A stretch of 64,000 nt of DNA from an uncultured Bacilli bacterium. GTDB lineage: Bacteria; Bacillota_I; Bacilli_A; RF39; UBA660. The translations under genes and the position numbers were made by a program. The DNA lies in assembly GCA_934169415.1 (NCBI GenBank), contig CAKPNP010000001.1, forward strand, positions 33,182 to 97,181, written 5' to 3'. Of this stretch, positions 53,376 through 62,285 are shown piece after piece (positions within the stretch are counted from its first letter, which is position 1; the number at the start of each line of letters is the position of its first letter). The notes under the pieces are model-generated. The model was not told the origin of the DNA. It saw only the letters and a list, made by a program, of their open reading frames with translations, and ran no database searches.

Positions 53376-53834
53376 CTAAAAGAACATAATTAAAATTTTA
53401 CATACCAAACTACATACCATAATATTTAAAATGTATTAATAATTTTTAAAATATTACAAAAATAAAACCTAGTATTTACTAGGATTTATCAATATTTATC
53501 AATGATTTAACAGTTCTTAAAAATATATTTTAGCGGCCCCCTGAAGAGAGCATTTAACCGTGCTCTTATCTTTTGTTCCCATTTTATAAGGGCTTGCGAG
53601 GCGTCGGTTTTGCTAAAATAATTTTAGGTACAATTTAGGTACAAAAAAATTGATTTAATAATAGTTCATTGAGAAAAAGTGCCGAAAGTGGCAAAAATTC
53701 TCAATGGATTTTTAATTTTAACAATGATGCGGATAAAATATAAGTGGTCAATATGAATGAAAAATATTATTCCACAAGCGGTAGGATATAGTTAGTATAA
53801 GATCATGGTATAATATATTATGAGGAGATGTCTT
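53376..53834. other. Gene-free attachment-like scar with short repeats
   Basis: No credible gene in about 460 bases. It holds ACATACC at 53370, 53400 and 53412, and a GC-richer patch (53535-53605) with an AGAGCA...TGCTCT hairpin. A tandem TTTAGGTACAA lies at 53623-53644. A hairpin with arms CATTGAGAA (53667-53675) and TTCTCAATG (53698-53706) encloses TGCC/GGCA. Short repeats like these resemble integrase arm sites beside an attachment site, but no integrase gene is here. A TATAAT lies at 53809-53814. Confidence 0.55.
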
Positions 53835-54035
53835 ATGGAAAAGAAAGAAGAAATAATTAGTAATAAAATTAAATGTAAAAAATGCGGAGATATCATAGAA
53901 TCAAAAAGTACTAATGATCTAAAAAGATGTTCTTGTGGAGCTGTTGCAGTTGACGGAGGCACTGAATATTTGAAGAGAATTGGTAATGAAAATGATTATA
54001 TAGAATTGTCTATTAATAAAGATAATAATAAATAG
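53835..54035 (+). CDS. Small zinc-ribbon protein
   Basis: A 66-residue protein with a four-cysteine ribbon: CKKCGDIIES and, after 13 residues, CSCGAVAVDGG. The tail (EYLKRIGNENDYIELSI) matches the small zinc-ribbon proteins often seen near prophage or mobile genes in Firmicutes. ATG 53835 follows TGAGGAG with 7 bases spacing; ATG 53820 would lie before that site. Function is unknown. It stands 100 bases upstream of the XRE-ImmA-Fic pair under its own TATAAT. Confidence 0.7.
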   Translation: MEKKEEIISNKIKCKKCGDIIESKSTNDLKRCSCGAVAVDGGTEYLKRIGNENDYIELSINKDNNK

Positions 54036-54069
54036 TTATTTACATAAATAATAGAAAATAATAAATATA

Positions 54070-54109
54070 ATTCAAAAATGTTGAAAAATTCAACATTTTT
54101 GAATATAAT
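54070..54109 (+). promoter_or_regulatory. Operator-promoter of the XRE/ImmA-Fic operon
   Basis: A perfect inverted repeat (16-base arms 54070-54085 and 54089-54104, 3-base centre) overlaps a near-ideal promoter: TTGAAA at 54081-54086, 17 bases, TATAAT at 54104-54109. Any protein bound to the palindrome would block polymerase, so it is the likely XRE operator. Confidence 0.8.
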
Positions 54110-54139
54110 AATAATGATTTATACGTTAGGGTGGCGTAT

Positions 54140-54481
54140 ATGAAGGAGTTAAATTACAAAAAAATAGGTGAAAGATTAAGAAAACTTAGAAAATATATGG
54201 GATTAACGCAAGAACAAGTGGCCGAAATCGTAAGTTTAGGTCGAGATGCAATATTGAGAATCGAAAAAGGTGATCGAAAGATTGATTTACAAGAATTAAT
54301 GAATTTTTCAAAATTATATAATATAAGTATGGATGAATTGACAGCGGAAGAACATATTGTAAGTAGTAACGATATAGCATTTGCAAGGGTTTTTAATGAA
54401 TTAAGTGAAAAAGATAAAAAAGAAATTATTAGTTTAATCGAATATAAAAATATTTTGAAGTCTAAATATAATGATAATTAA
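54140..54481 (+). CDS. XRE-family regulator, antitoxin-like
   Basis: A 113-residue DNA-binding protein. Residues about 8-62 form a helix-turn-helix (LRKYMGLTQEQVAEIVSLGR, then DAILRIEKGDRKIDLQEL). The C-terminal half is helical and acidic. ATG 54140 follows AGGGTGG; GTG 54131 lies in that site. Its 3' end overlaps the ImmA-Fic gene by 11 bases, the usual layout of XRE antitoxin or repressor with an ImmA/IrrE protease. It probably represses its own promoter through the palindrome at 54070-54104. Confidence 0.82.
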   Translation: MKELNYKKIGERLRKLRKYMGLTQEQVAEIVSLGRDAILRIEKGDRKIDLQELMNFSKLYNISMDELTAEEHIVSSNDIAFARVFNELSEKDKKEIISLIEYKNILKSKYNDN

Positions 54482-55556
54482 TATAACACCAGAAGAATTG
54501 GCAAACAACGAATTAGAAAAATTAAGAAATAAATATAAACTAACTTTTCCAATAGATCCATTTAGAATTCTTCGTGATGCTGGCGTTTTTGTTGTATTAA
54601 AAGATTTTGAAAATTTATATGGCATTATCGTTAATGATATAGATAATTGCACAATTGTAGGAATTAATTCAAATAGTGGATGCCAAAGACAAAAATTTAT
54701 AGCAGCACATGAATATTGTCATTTTATAAAAGATTTAAATAAAGAACAGGGAACAACAGATTATATTAAGTGTTTGAAAGCTTCAAATAAAACAATAGAA
54801 AAATATGCAAATGCTTTTGCAGGTTACTTGCTTATGCCAACAAATGAATTAAATGTTATTTGTGAACAATACAAAAATAAATAAGGATTTATTGATTTCG
54901 AAAGTATAACGATTATAGCTGAATACTTTGGTGTTAGTTTTAGCTCTTGTTTAAATAGAATAGCTTATGATTTGAATTTAATAGAAGGAGATATTTCTTC
55001 AGAATCTTTAAGAAAAAGAATGAAAAAATATGATATACCATCAAAAAGACAAGAACTTATAGAAAATAAGATTGATAGCACGTTGTTATCAAATGTTGTT
55101 AACTCAATGAATTTTTTAATGGCTGATATTAATAAATATACTGGTCAAAAATTTTTACAAAACTATATTTATAATGATAATAAATTTGACTGTGAATTAC
55201 AATTATTTATGGAAAACATAGATGATTATGATGTAGGAAAATACATAGAGCAAGTTGTACGTTTTACGTATAGGTTTATAGTTATTAACCATTTTAGAGA
55301 CGGAAATGGTCGTATATCAATGGCTATATTAAATTGGCTTTTGAGTAAGAAAAAAATACCACCGATATATATAGATTCAAAGCGCAAAAAAGAATATTTA
55401 GAAGCACTTTCAATGATAGATTTGAAAGGAGACTTTGTACCATTTATAATGCTTATTGAAAAAAGGATAATTCATACTATGATTGAATTACATAAATATC
55501 TATTTGTTGATGAAATAGATGAGAAAATAATTAGTGATGTAGTGCCAGTTAATTAA
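54471..55556 (+). pseudogene. ImmA/IrrE protease fused to a Fic domain, interrupted by one in-frame stop
   Basis: Two domains lie in one frame, broken by TAA at 54882-54884. The N-terminal part is an ImmA/IrrE metallopeptidase with zinc motif AAHEYCHFI (HExxH, residues 80-84) and FAGYLLMP. Past the stop the frame continues without shift (DFESITIIAEYFGVSF) into a Fic domain with HFRDGNGR. In canonical HPFxDGNGR the first His is catalytic; here that position is Asn and His follows it, and the last Arg of the motif is Met. One base change would restore a 361-residue fusion. Two shorter proteins (137 and about 194 residues) could also be made. Confidence 0.8.
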
Positions 55557-55730
55557 TATGTATAAACTATTTTTATAATAATACTAGTAACTTAAATAGA
55601 TATGGTTGAGTTTTTTTGTTAAATATTATAACTATTTTATATAACTATTTTTACAAATTAGATAAAAAATACAAAAATAAAATCTTTAGTTGAAAATATG
55701 TAAATAACTTTTTAAAAGATTAAAGTAATA

Positions 55731-55759
55731 TTGAAATAGTTTATATTATTTGATAATAT
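55731..55759 (+). promoter_or_regulatory. Promoter of the CotH operon
   Basis: TTGAAA (55731-55736), 17 bases, TAATAT (55754-55759); the ATG at 55789 follows AAGGTGAAATT. The gap 55557-55730 shows nothing else. Confidence 0.55.
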
Positions 55760-55788
55760 ATTTAATAGAGAAAACTTAAGGTGAAATT

Positions 55789-58653
55789 ATGGAGTTTGAT
55801 ATTAAATTTTTAAAAGAAAATAAGAAATTTATTTTAATATTATTAGTAATTATTTTATTTACTTTTTTGATATCTATATTTGAAAATAAAAGTGCAGGAA
55901 TAAGTAATATAGAAGAAAACGGTGATGAATTAGTAAAAAAATTAGTTATTAATGAAATAATGAGTTCTAATAAGGGTGTAGTATCAGATTCATTTGGTGA
56001 TACTTATGATTATATTGAATTATATAATGGAACTAATAGTGATATTAATTTAAAGAATTTTGGTTTATCTGATAAAGATAATGGGATTAAATGGGTGTTT
56101 CCTGATGTTACAATCAAAAAAAGAGATTATTTAGTTATATATTTATGTGGTTGTAATAAAGATGGAATGTACGCTAATTTTAAATTAAAAAGTTCTGGTG
56201 GAGAATCAATAATATTAAAAGATAATAATGGTAAAACAATTGACTATGTAAAAACTGAAAGTCTAGCAAAAAACGAGGTAATGGCAAGAGATTTGAATGG
56301 TAATTTTAAAATATATGATAAACCAACACCAGGTTATATTAATACTTTAGAAGGCTATAATGAGTATATAGAAAGTTTAAAAATAGATAATACTACTGGT
56401 ATAGAAATTAATGAAATATTACCTCGTAATAAGGGAAATTTTAGTTTAAATAAATCTTTTTATGGCTATGTTGAATTAATCAATACAAGTGATAAAAAGA
56501 TAAATTTAGATGGCTTTAGTTTGTCTGATGATGTACATACACCTTTTAAATATAATATTCCAAGTACTACTTTAAATAAAGGCGAAGTTTTATTAATATT
56601 TATGGATGATGTAAAAAATAGTGAATATTTATTTTCAGGTTTTAAATTAAATTCAAATAGTGGAAGTGTAATACTTTCACATAATGGTAAAATAATAAGT
56701 CAAGTTGATTATAAAGATTTAGATAATGGTCTTGCCTTAGTAAGAAATAATTCAGAATTTATTACGACCAGTGAAATAAGTCCAGGATATAGCAATACTA
56801 CTCTTGGATCTATAAATTTTTCCAAAAAATATTTGACTAATAAAAATGATATAATAATAAATGAAGTTATGAATAATAATACAAGTTATTTGCCTTCAAA
56901 CGGAGGAAGTTACTATGATTTTATAGAACTTAAAAATAATAGTAATGATAGTATAAATTTATCTTCGTATTATTTAAGTAATAATATTAATAATAAAACA
57001 ATGTATAATTTACCTGATATTACATTAAAAAGTGGTGAATATTTAATTATAATGGCATCAGGTGATATTAATTTATCAGGTACATATTATCATGCTAATT
57101 TTAAATTATCTGATAACTCTGGATTATATTTAACAAAAGATGATGATATAATAGATTCTATATTTATTCCAAAATTAAAATTAGGTTATAGTATTGGAAG
57201 AATGGATGATGGTTATTATTATTTTAGTTCTCCAACACCATTAAAACCTAATTCTAATGGTATAAAAGAAGTTTCTATAGCTCCAAGTTTTAATGTATCA
57301 TCTGGTATATATAATAATATCGAATCTTTAGAAATATCAATTAAATCAAATGGGACTATATATTATACTTTAGATGGAACAACTCCAACTAAATCTTCAA
57401 AAAAATATACTAGTCCTATTTCATTAGATAAAACTACAGTTATAAAAGCTATTACATATGAAGATAATAAAATAATAAGTGATGTATCTGTTTCTAGTTA
57501 TATTATAAATGAAAATCATACACTTCCTGTTATGTCTATTTCTTTATCTCCAACTGATTTTAAAAAACTAGATAGTAATGCGTGGAATACAAATTTAGAA
57601 TTTGACTCATATGCGGAATTATATGAAGATGGAAGTTACTTTAAAATACCGTGTGGAATTAAATTATTTGGAGGATCTACTAGAGGACTTGCTAAAAAAA
57701 GTTTTGCATTAAAGTTTAGAAAAAAGTATGGTGCTAGTAAACTTAATTATAAAGTTTTTGATAATAGGGATTTTACTAGTTTCGATACTCTTGTTTTAAG
57801 AAGTGGTTCACAGGATAGTGAACATGCATTTATGAGGGATATTTTAATGACTTCACTTGTTGATTCTAAAATAAATGTAGATGTACAGAGTTATAAAACA
57901 GTTATTTTATATGTAAATGGCGAGTATTATGGTATATATAATATAAGGGAAAAAATAGACGATGATTTTGTTAGTAATCATTATAATGTAAGTAAAGATA
58001 ATACTGATATAATAAATATATTAAGAGGTGTTGATGAGGGAAATTCTATTAAATATAATGAACTTGTAAATTATGTATCTAATAATGATTTATCTATAGA
58101 TAAGAATTATGAACATGTTAAATCTATTTTAGATATTGATTCATTTATAGATTTTTGGATAGCAGAAACTTGGACAGCTAATAATGATATTTTAAATACT
58201 AGATTTTTTAGAAATCCACTTATTGATGATGGAAAATTTAAGATGATATTTTATGACCTTGATTACGGTATGTATAATGTATCTCACAATTATTTTACCT
58301 TTAGTGTTGATCCTAATGGGATGAGTGATTTTAAAGTTAGTACTTTGTTACTTAGAAATTTAATGAAAAATAAAAGTTTTAAAGAAAGATATTTAGAAAG
58401 ATTAAGTTATCAGATTAAAAATGTTTGGAATGAAGAAATTGTAATAAGTAAAATAGATGAAATATATAATAATATTTATAGTGAAATGGAAAGAAATCAA
58501 AAAAGATGGAATTTAACTATGAATGATTGGATAAATAGTGTAGAAGAATTAAGAAATTATGCTAGAAGAAGAAATAAATACATGTTATCTTACGCAAAAT
58601 CATTTTTTAATTTAAATGATAGTGAGTATAGAAAGTATTTTGGTGATATATAA
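55789..58653 (+). CDS. CotH kinase family surface protein with lamin-tail domains
   Basis: A 954-residue secreted or membrane-anchored protein. One N-terminal membrane helix (about 13-30) is followed by three lamin-tail-like beta domains, starting near 49 (LVINEIMSSNKG), 203 (IEINEILPRNKG) and 356 (IIINEVMNNNT). A chitobiase-C/FN3-like module lies at about 513-575 (GTIYYTLDGTTPT). The CotH kinase domain (about 580-910) has FGGSTRGLAKKSFALKF, LRSGSQDSEHAFMRD, YYGIYNIREKIDDDFV and the metal-binding IFYDLDYGMYN. CotH enzymes phosphorylate proteins, first seen with spore coat proteins. It is cotranscribed with VTC and DUF4956 genes. Confidence 0.88.
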   Translation: MEFDIKFLKENKKFILILLVIILFTFLISIFENKSAGISNIEENGDELVKKLVINEIMSSNKGVVSDSFGDTYDYIELYNGTNSDINLKNFGLSDKDNGIKWVFPDVTIKKRDYLVIYLCGCNKDGMYANFKLKSSGGESIILKDNNGKTIDYVKTESLAKNEVMARDLNGNFKIYDKPTPGYINTLEGYNEYIESLKIDNTTGIEINEILPRNKGNFSLNKSFYGYVELINTSDKKINLDGFSLSDDVHTPFKYNIPSTTLNKGEVLLIFMDDVKNSEYLFSGFKLNSNSGSVILSHNGKIISQVDYKDLDNGLALVRNNSEFITTSEISPGYSNTTLGSINFSKKYLTNKNDIIINEVMNNNTSYLPSNGGSYYDFIELKNNSNDSINLSSYYLSNNINNKTMYNLPDITLKSGEYLIIMASGDINLSGTYYHANFKLSDNSGLYLTKDDDIIDSIFIPKLKLGYSIGRMDDGYYYFSSPTPLKPNSNGIKEVSIAPSFNVSSGIYNNIESLEISIKSNGTIYYTLDGTTPTKSSKKYTSPISLDKTTVIKAITYEDNKIISDVSVSSYIINENHTLPVMSISLSPTDFKKLDSNAWNTNLEFDSYAELYEDGSYFKIPCGIKLFGGSTRGLAKKSFALKFRKKYGASKLNYKVFDNRDFTSFDTLVLRSGSQDSEHAFMRDILMTSLVDSKINVDVQSYKTVILYVNGEYYGIYNIREKIDDDFVSNHYNVSKDNTDIINILRGVDEGNSIKYNELVNYVSNNDLSIDKNYEHVKSILDIDSFIDFWIAETWTANNDILNTRFFRNPLIDDGKFKMIFYDLDYGMYNVSHNYFTFSVDPNGMSDFKVSTLLLRNLMKNKSFKERYLERLSYQIKNVWNEEIVISKIDEIYNNIYSEMERNQKRWNLTMNDWINSVEELRNYARRRNKYMLSYAKSFFNLNDSEYRKYFGDI

Positions 58654-59330
58654 TGAGAAAATATAGGCATGAAATTAAATATATAATTTCTAAAGAAAGT
58701 GCTTTAATATTAAAAAAGAGATTATTACTTATTATGAATGTTGATAAAAATAGTACTTCTGATAACACATATAATATAAGAAGCTTATATTTTGATGATA
58801 TATATAATAGTGCATATTATGAAAAGATAGATGGTACTTTATATAGAAAAAAATATAGAATTAGAATATATAATTATGATGCTAGTTTTATAAGGTTAGA
58901 GTGTAAGTATAAACATAATAATATGACTAGTAAAGATCAAGTAAAAATAAGTTATGAAATGTATGAAAAAATAGTTAATAATGATTATAATTGTGATTCT
59001 GATAATGAATTATTAAATAAATTTTTATTGGATATGAAATTAAGATTATTAAGACCTAAAGTTGTAGTTGATTATAAGCGTATAGCTTTAACTTATCCAG
59101 TTTCTGATGTTAGAGTAACTTTTGATTTTAATATATCATCAGGTGTTTATAATTATAATTTATTTGATAAAGATGTAAGTAAATTACCTATCATAGATGA
59201 TAAAAATGTAGTTTTAGAAGTTAAGTATAATGAAATTTTACCAGAAAGTATTGCATTAATTTTACAAACTGTACCACTTGAAAGAGAAGCTTTTTCTAAG
59301 TTTGCATACTGTATGGGAGTTAAGGAGTGA
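58653..59330 (+). CDS. VTC-domain polyphosphate polymerase-like protein
   Basis: Relatives of the yeast VTC4 catalytic domain make polyphosphate from ATP. The 225-residue protein shows the tunnel-fold strands: YRHEIKYIISKESA at the start, IRSLYFDD, YRKKYRIRIYN, FIRLECKYK (basic tunnel residues), VVDYKRIALTY, VRVTFDFN and VLEVKYNEILP. Its ATG overlaps the CotH stop by one base, and the next gene begins 4 bases after its stop. The CotH-VTC-DUF4956 trio recurs in Firmicutes and Actinobacteria. Biological product in this setting is not established. Confidence 0.85.
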   Translation: MRKYRHEIKYIISKESALILKKRLLLIMNVDKNSTSDNTYNIRSLYFDDIYNSAYYEKIDGTLYRKKYRIRIYNYDASFIRLECKYKHNNMTSKDQVKISYEMYEKIVNNDYNCDSDNELLNKFLLDMKLRLLRPKVVVDYKRIALTYPVSDVRVTFDFNISSGVYNYNLFDKDVSKLPIIDDKNVVLEVKYNEILPESIALILQTVPLEREAFSKFAYCMGVKE

Positions 59331-59334
59331 TTTT

Positions 59335-60003
59335 ATGAGTTTAAGAGATATGATTAAAAACAGTGTATTAGAACAATTTACAGGTACTATTTCTGTTGAT
59401 AAAGTTATTTTATCGCTTTTAGTAGCATTTTTACTTGGTGTATTTATAGTTTATATATATAAAAAAACATATAGTGGAGTAGTATATTCTAAATCTTATT
59501 CTATTTGTTTAGTATTACTTAGTATGGTAACAACATTAATAGTAAGAACAATTAGTTCAAATCTAACTTTATCACTTGGTATGGTAGGTGCATTATCAAT
59601 AGTTAGATTTAGAACTGCTATTAAAGATCCATTAGATACAGCTTTTATGTTCTGGGCTATTACAACAGGTATTATGTCTGGAACGGGGTTATATTTAGTT
59701 AGTATAATAGCTACTATATCTTTAGGTTTATTTTTTGTTTTAGGTAATATATTTATATTTAAAAATAATAATAAATATTTGTATGTTATAAAATATGATG
59801 AAAAAATAGAAAAAAAAGTAAGTAATAAATTAGGAAATATTAAAAATTATAGTTTAAAAAGTAAGAGTGTTTCAAATGGTATAGTAGAGCTTACTTTTGA
59901 AGCAGCAACTTCTAAAAATGATTCATCTATTATAGATGAGTTTAATAAGTTAAATGTTATAAGTGCTAGTGTTATTAGTTATCAAAATGATTTTGGCGCA
60001 TAA
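59335..60003 (+). CDS. DUF4956 membrane protein
   Basis: A 222-residue membrane protein with four helices (about 23-45, 55-72, 80-98 and 103-140) and a soluble C-terminal domain (about 145-222) of alternating strands. LSLGMVGALSIVRFRTAIKDP is the hallmark of the family and resembles the core of MgtC-like proteins. AAGGAGTGATTTT sets ATG 59335. It is the last gene of the CotH-VTC-DUF4956 operon and may be its membrane partner, perhaps for polyphosphate or ion transfer; that is inference. A hairpin follows. Confidence 0.85.
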   Translation: MSLRDMIKNSVLEQFTGTISVDKVILSLLVAFLLGVFIVYIYKKTYSGVVYSKSYSICLVLLSMVTTLIVRTISSNLTLSLGMVGALSIVRFRTAIKDPLDTAFMFWAITTGIMSGTGLYLVSIIATISLGLFFVLGNIFIFKNNNKYLYVIKYDEKIEKKVSNKLGNIKNYSLKSKSVSNGIVELTFEAATSKNDSSIIDEFNKLNVISASVISYQNDFGA

Positions 60004-60032
60004 AAATTAGAGGAAATCTTCTAATTTTTTTC
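60003..60032 (+). terminator. Terminator of the CotH-VTC-DUF4956 operon
   Basis: AAAATTAGA and TCTAATTTT arms with a short loop, followed by T residues. Confidence 0.75.
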
Positions 60033-60076
60033 TATAATAAGTTATTTTGTGATATAATTTGTTTATGGTGATAAGT

Positions 60077-61405
60077 ATGTTGAAAGTATTAAGTATTATG
60101 ATTGGAAAAATATCAATTTTTGTTTTAAAACTTCTTAAAAGAGGAAGTTCTACCCCTGGTACTATTGCTTTAAAAATTGATAAAAATTTAATGGATAAAT
60201 TTACTCTTCCTAAAACAGTTATTGCAGTAACTGGTTCTTCTGGAAAAGGTTCTATTTCTTCAATGCTTGCAAGTGTATGTAGAAGTTCAAATTTAACTGT
60301 TGCACATAATATTATGGGTTCTAATTTAACCCCTGGTATTGTAACTTTACTTTTGGAAAATTCAACACTCACTGGTAAGATAAAAAAAGATGTTTTAATT
60401 TATGAAATAGATGAAAGATATACTAAGTATGTATTTAAAAGTATTAAACCTTCTATTGTAGTAATTTCAAATATTACTAGAGATCAACCACCTAGACAAG
60501 GACATTTTGATACTGTTTTTAATGCTATTGATAGTGCTTTAACTTCAGATATGCATTTAATATTAAATGGTGATGACCCTTATACTAGAAAATTTACTTT
60601 TAATCATGACTGTAAGGTTACGTATTATGGAATAGATAAAAATAAGTATTCATATAAAGTAAATAAATTTGAAAATTTAAATTTAAATTATTGTCCAAAA
60701 TGTGGATCAAGACTAGAATATAATTATTATAATTTTGAAAATACAGGTGATTATTATTGTACTAAATGTGATTTTAAGAGACCTAAATTACATACTACGT
60801 GTACTTTAATAGACTATAGTAAAAATGAATTAATAATTAATAACAAATATCACATGACAGTTCCTGCAAATATACTTTATACTATGTACAATTGTATGGC
60901 TACCTTAGAAGCTAGTATATCTATGGGATTAGATATTGATAATGTAGTAGAAATTATATCTAAAATATCAAAGAATAAAAAATTATTAGATACATTTAAT
61001 TATAAAAATAGAAATGTAGTTGTTTTAAATAATAAAAATGAAAATAGTTCTACTTTTAATCAATCACTACTTTATGTAACAAGAGAAAAAAAACAAAGAA
61101 CAATTGTAATTGGATGGAAAGAAATTAGTAGAAGATATAACTTTGATGATTTATCATGGTTATATGATATAGATTTTGAACTACTTAATAAGATTGATAT
61201 AGAAAAAGTTGTGTGTGTTGGAATACATAGGTATGATATAGCAACTCGTTTAAAATTAGCTGGTATTAAAGAAAGTAAAATTATTGTATTTGATAATCTA
61301 GTTGATGCTACAAATTATATTAAAAATAAAACAAAATCTGATATTTGTGGTATATTAAATTTTGATTATGTTAAACCATTTAAAGAACTTATGGAGGAAG
61401 TATGA
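60077..61405 (+). CDS. MurT-like Mur ligase
   Basis: Resembles MurT, the ATP-dependent half of the enzyme that amidates D-Glu of lipid II. The 442-residue protein has a diverged P-loop (AVTGSSGKGSISSM, where MurT usually has TNGKTTT), GSNLTPGIV, NITRDQPPRQGHFD (usually NLFRDQLDRYGE), a Cys4 zinc ribbon (CPKCGSRLEY and CTKCDFKRP) and the C-terminal domain with LSWLYDIDFE. ATG 60077 follows GGTGATAA. It overlaps gatD by 4 bases. The altered ligase motifs go together with a catalytically altered GatD, so the pair may be a diverged paralogue. Confidence 0.75.
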   Translation: MLKVLSIMIGKISIFVLKLLKRGSSTPGTIALKIDKNLMDKFTLPKTVIAVTGSSGKGSISSMLASVCRSSNLTVAHNIMGSNLTPGIVTLLLENSTLTGKIKKDVLIYEIDERYTKYVFKSIKPSIVVISNITRDQPPRQGHFDTVFNAIDSALTSDMHLILNGDDPYTRKFTFNHDCKVTYYGIDKNKYSYKVNKFENLNLNYCPKCGSRLEYNYYNFENTGDYYCTKCDFKRPKLHTTCTLIDYSKNELIINNKYHMTVPANILYTMYNCMATLEASISMGLDIDNVVEIISKISKNKKLLDTFNYKNRNVVVLNNKNENSSTFNQSLLYVTREKKQRTIVIGWKEISRRYNFDDLSWLYDIDFELLNKIDIEKVVCVGIHRYDIATRLKLAGIKESKIIVFDNLVDATNYIKNKTKSDICGILNFDYVKPFKELMEEV

Positions 61406-62124
61406 CTATAACAATTACTCATTTATATTATGATTTATTAAATCTTTATGGAGAACAAGGAAACATAAAAGCTTTAAAAAACTATTTAGAAAATATGGGG
61501 ATTAAAGTTAAAATAAATCATATAACAATAGATGATGAAATTAATTTAAAAAATACTGATTTTGTTTATATAGGATCTGGTACTGAACAAAATCAAATGA
61601 TTGTTTTAAAACATTTAATGAAATATAAAAATGAAATTAAAGAATATATTTTAAATAATAAGTATTTTTTAGCTACTGGAAATAGTATTGAGTTATTTGG
61701 TTCAGTAATATCATCAGATAAGAATATAAAGTGTTTAAATATATTTGATTATACTACATATAGAACTTCTAGGCGTGTTGTAGGTGAAGTTTTATGTAAA
61801 ACTAAGTTAATACCTAATTATGTTTTAGGATTTATAAATAGTATAGGTTATACTAAAGAAAATGATAATTCATTATTTGAATTAGTAAAAAAAGACGATT
61901 GTATGGATTTTACTAGCGAGGGAGTACATTATAATAATTTTTATGGAACATATATAATTGGTCCATTACTTGTTAGAAATCCTAAATTATTAGCTTGTAT
62001 AGCTAATAATATAATAAAAGATAAAAATCCTAATTTTAAGTTGGGTAAAGTAGATTTAAAATTAGAGAATAAAGCATATAAAACATTTTTAGAAAATAGT
62101 TATAAAGAATATGTTAAAAATTAA
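61402..62124 (+). CDS. GatD-like glutamine amidotransferase subunit lacking its catalytic Cys and His
   Basis: By position and sequence this is the glutaminase partner of MurT. Conserved pieces are LYYDLLNLYGEQGNI at the start, YIGSGTEQNQ, TSEGVHYNNFYGTY and GPLLVRNPKL. The nucleophile elbow, normally ICGGYQLLG, reads ATGNSIELFG (Gly93 in place of Cys). The catalytic His in GTYxHGPLL is Ile186 (GTYIIGPLL). With both residues gone, glutamine hydrolysis by the usual triad is impossible. The reading frame is otherwise intact. It could be a structural partner that feeds free ammonia, or the pair has a new substrate. Confidence 0.75.
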   Translation: MTITITHLYYDLLNLYGEQGNIKALKNYLENMGIKVKINHITIDDEINLKNTDFVYIGSGTEQNQMIVLKHLMKYKNEIKEYILNNKYFLATGNSIELFGSVISSDKNIKCLNIFDYTTYRTSRRVVGEVLCKTKLIPNYVLGFINSIGYTKENDNSLFELVKKDDCMDFTSEGVHYNNFYGTYIIGPLLVRNPKLLACIANNIIKDKNPNFKLGKVDLKLENKAYKTFLENSYKEYVKN

Positions 62125-62153
62125 AGTAGGAATTTTAAGTTCTTGCTTTTTTT
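62123..62153 (+). terminator. Terminator of the murT-gatD-like operon
   Basis: AAAGTAGGAA and TTCTTGCTTT pair (two G-U) over TTTTAAG, followed by T residues. Confidence 0.75.
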
Positions 62154-62176
62154 AATTAGCTCATTAGGAAATTTAA

Positions 62177-62205
62177 TTGAATAATATTATGAAATGTGAT
62201 ATTAT
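62177..62205 (+). promoter_or_regulatory. Promoter of the prepilin-like gene
   Basis: TTGAAT (62177-62182), 17 bases, TATTAT (62200-62205), followed by an 80-base leader. Confidence 0.55.
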
Positions 62206-62285
62206 TTTAATAGATAGAAAGTAGTAATCAATTTTGTGGGTAAAATAAATTGCAAATCTACAAATAAGGAAAGAGGTAATTATAA

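Noticed and set aside
53753..53791. A 12-codon ORF starting MNEKYYSTSGRI
   Set aside because: Too short, with no good ribosome-binding site and no recognisable product; it may be a gene fragment but cannot be supported.
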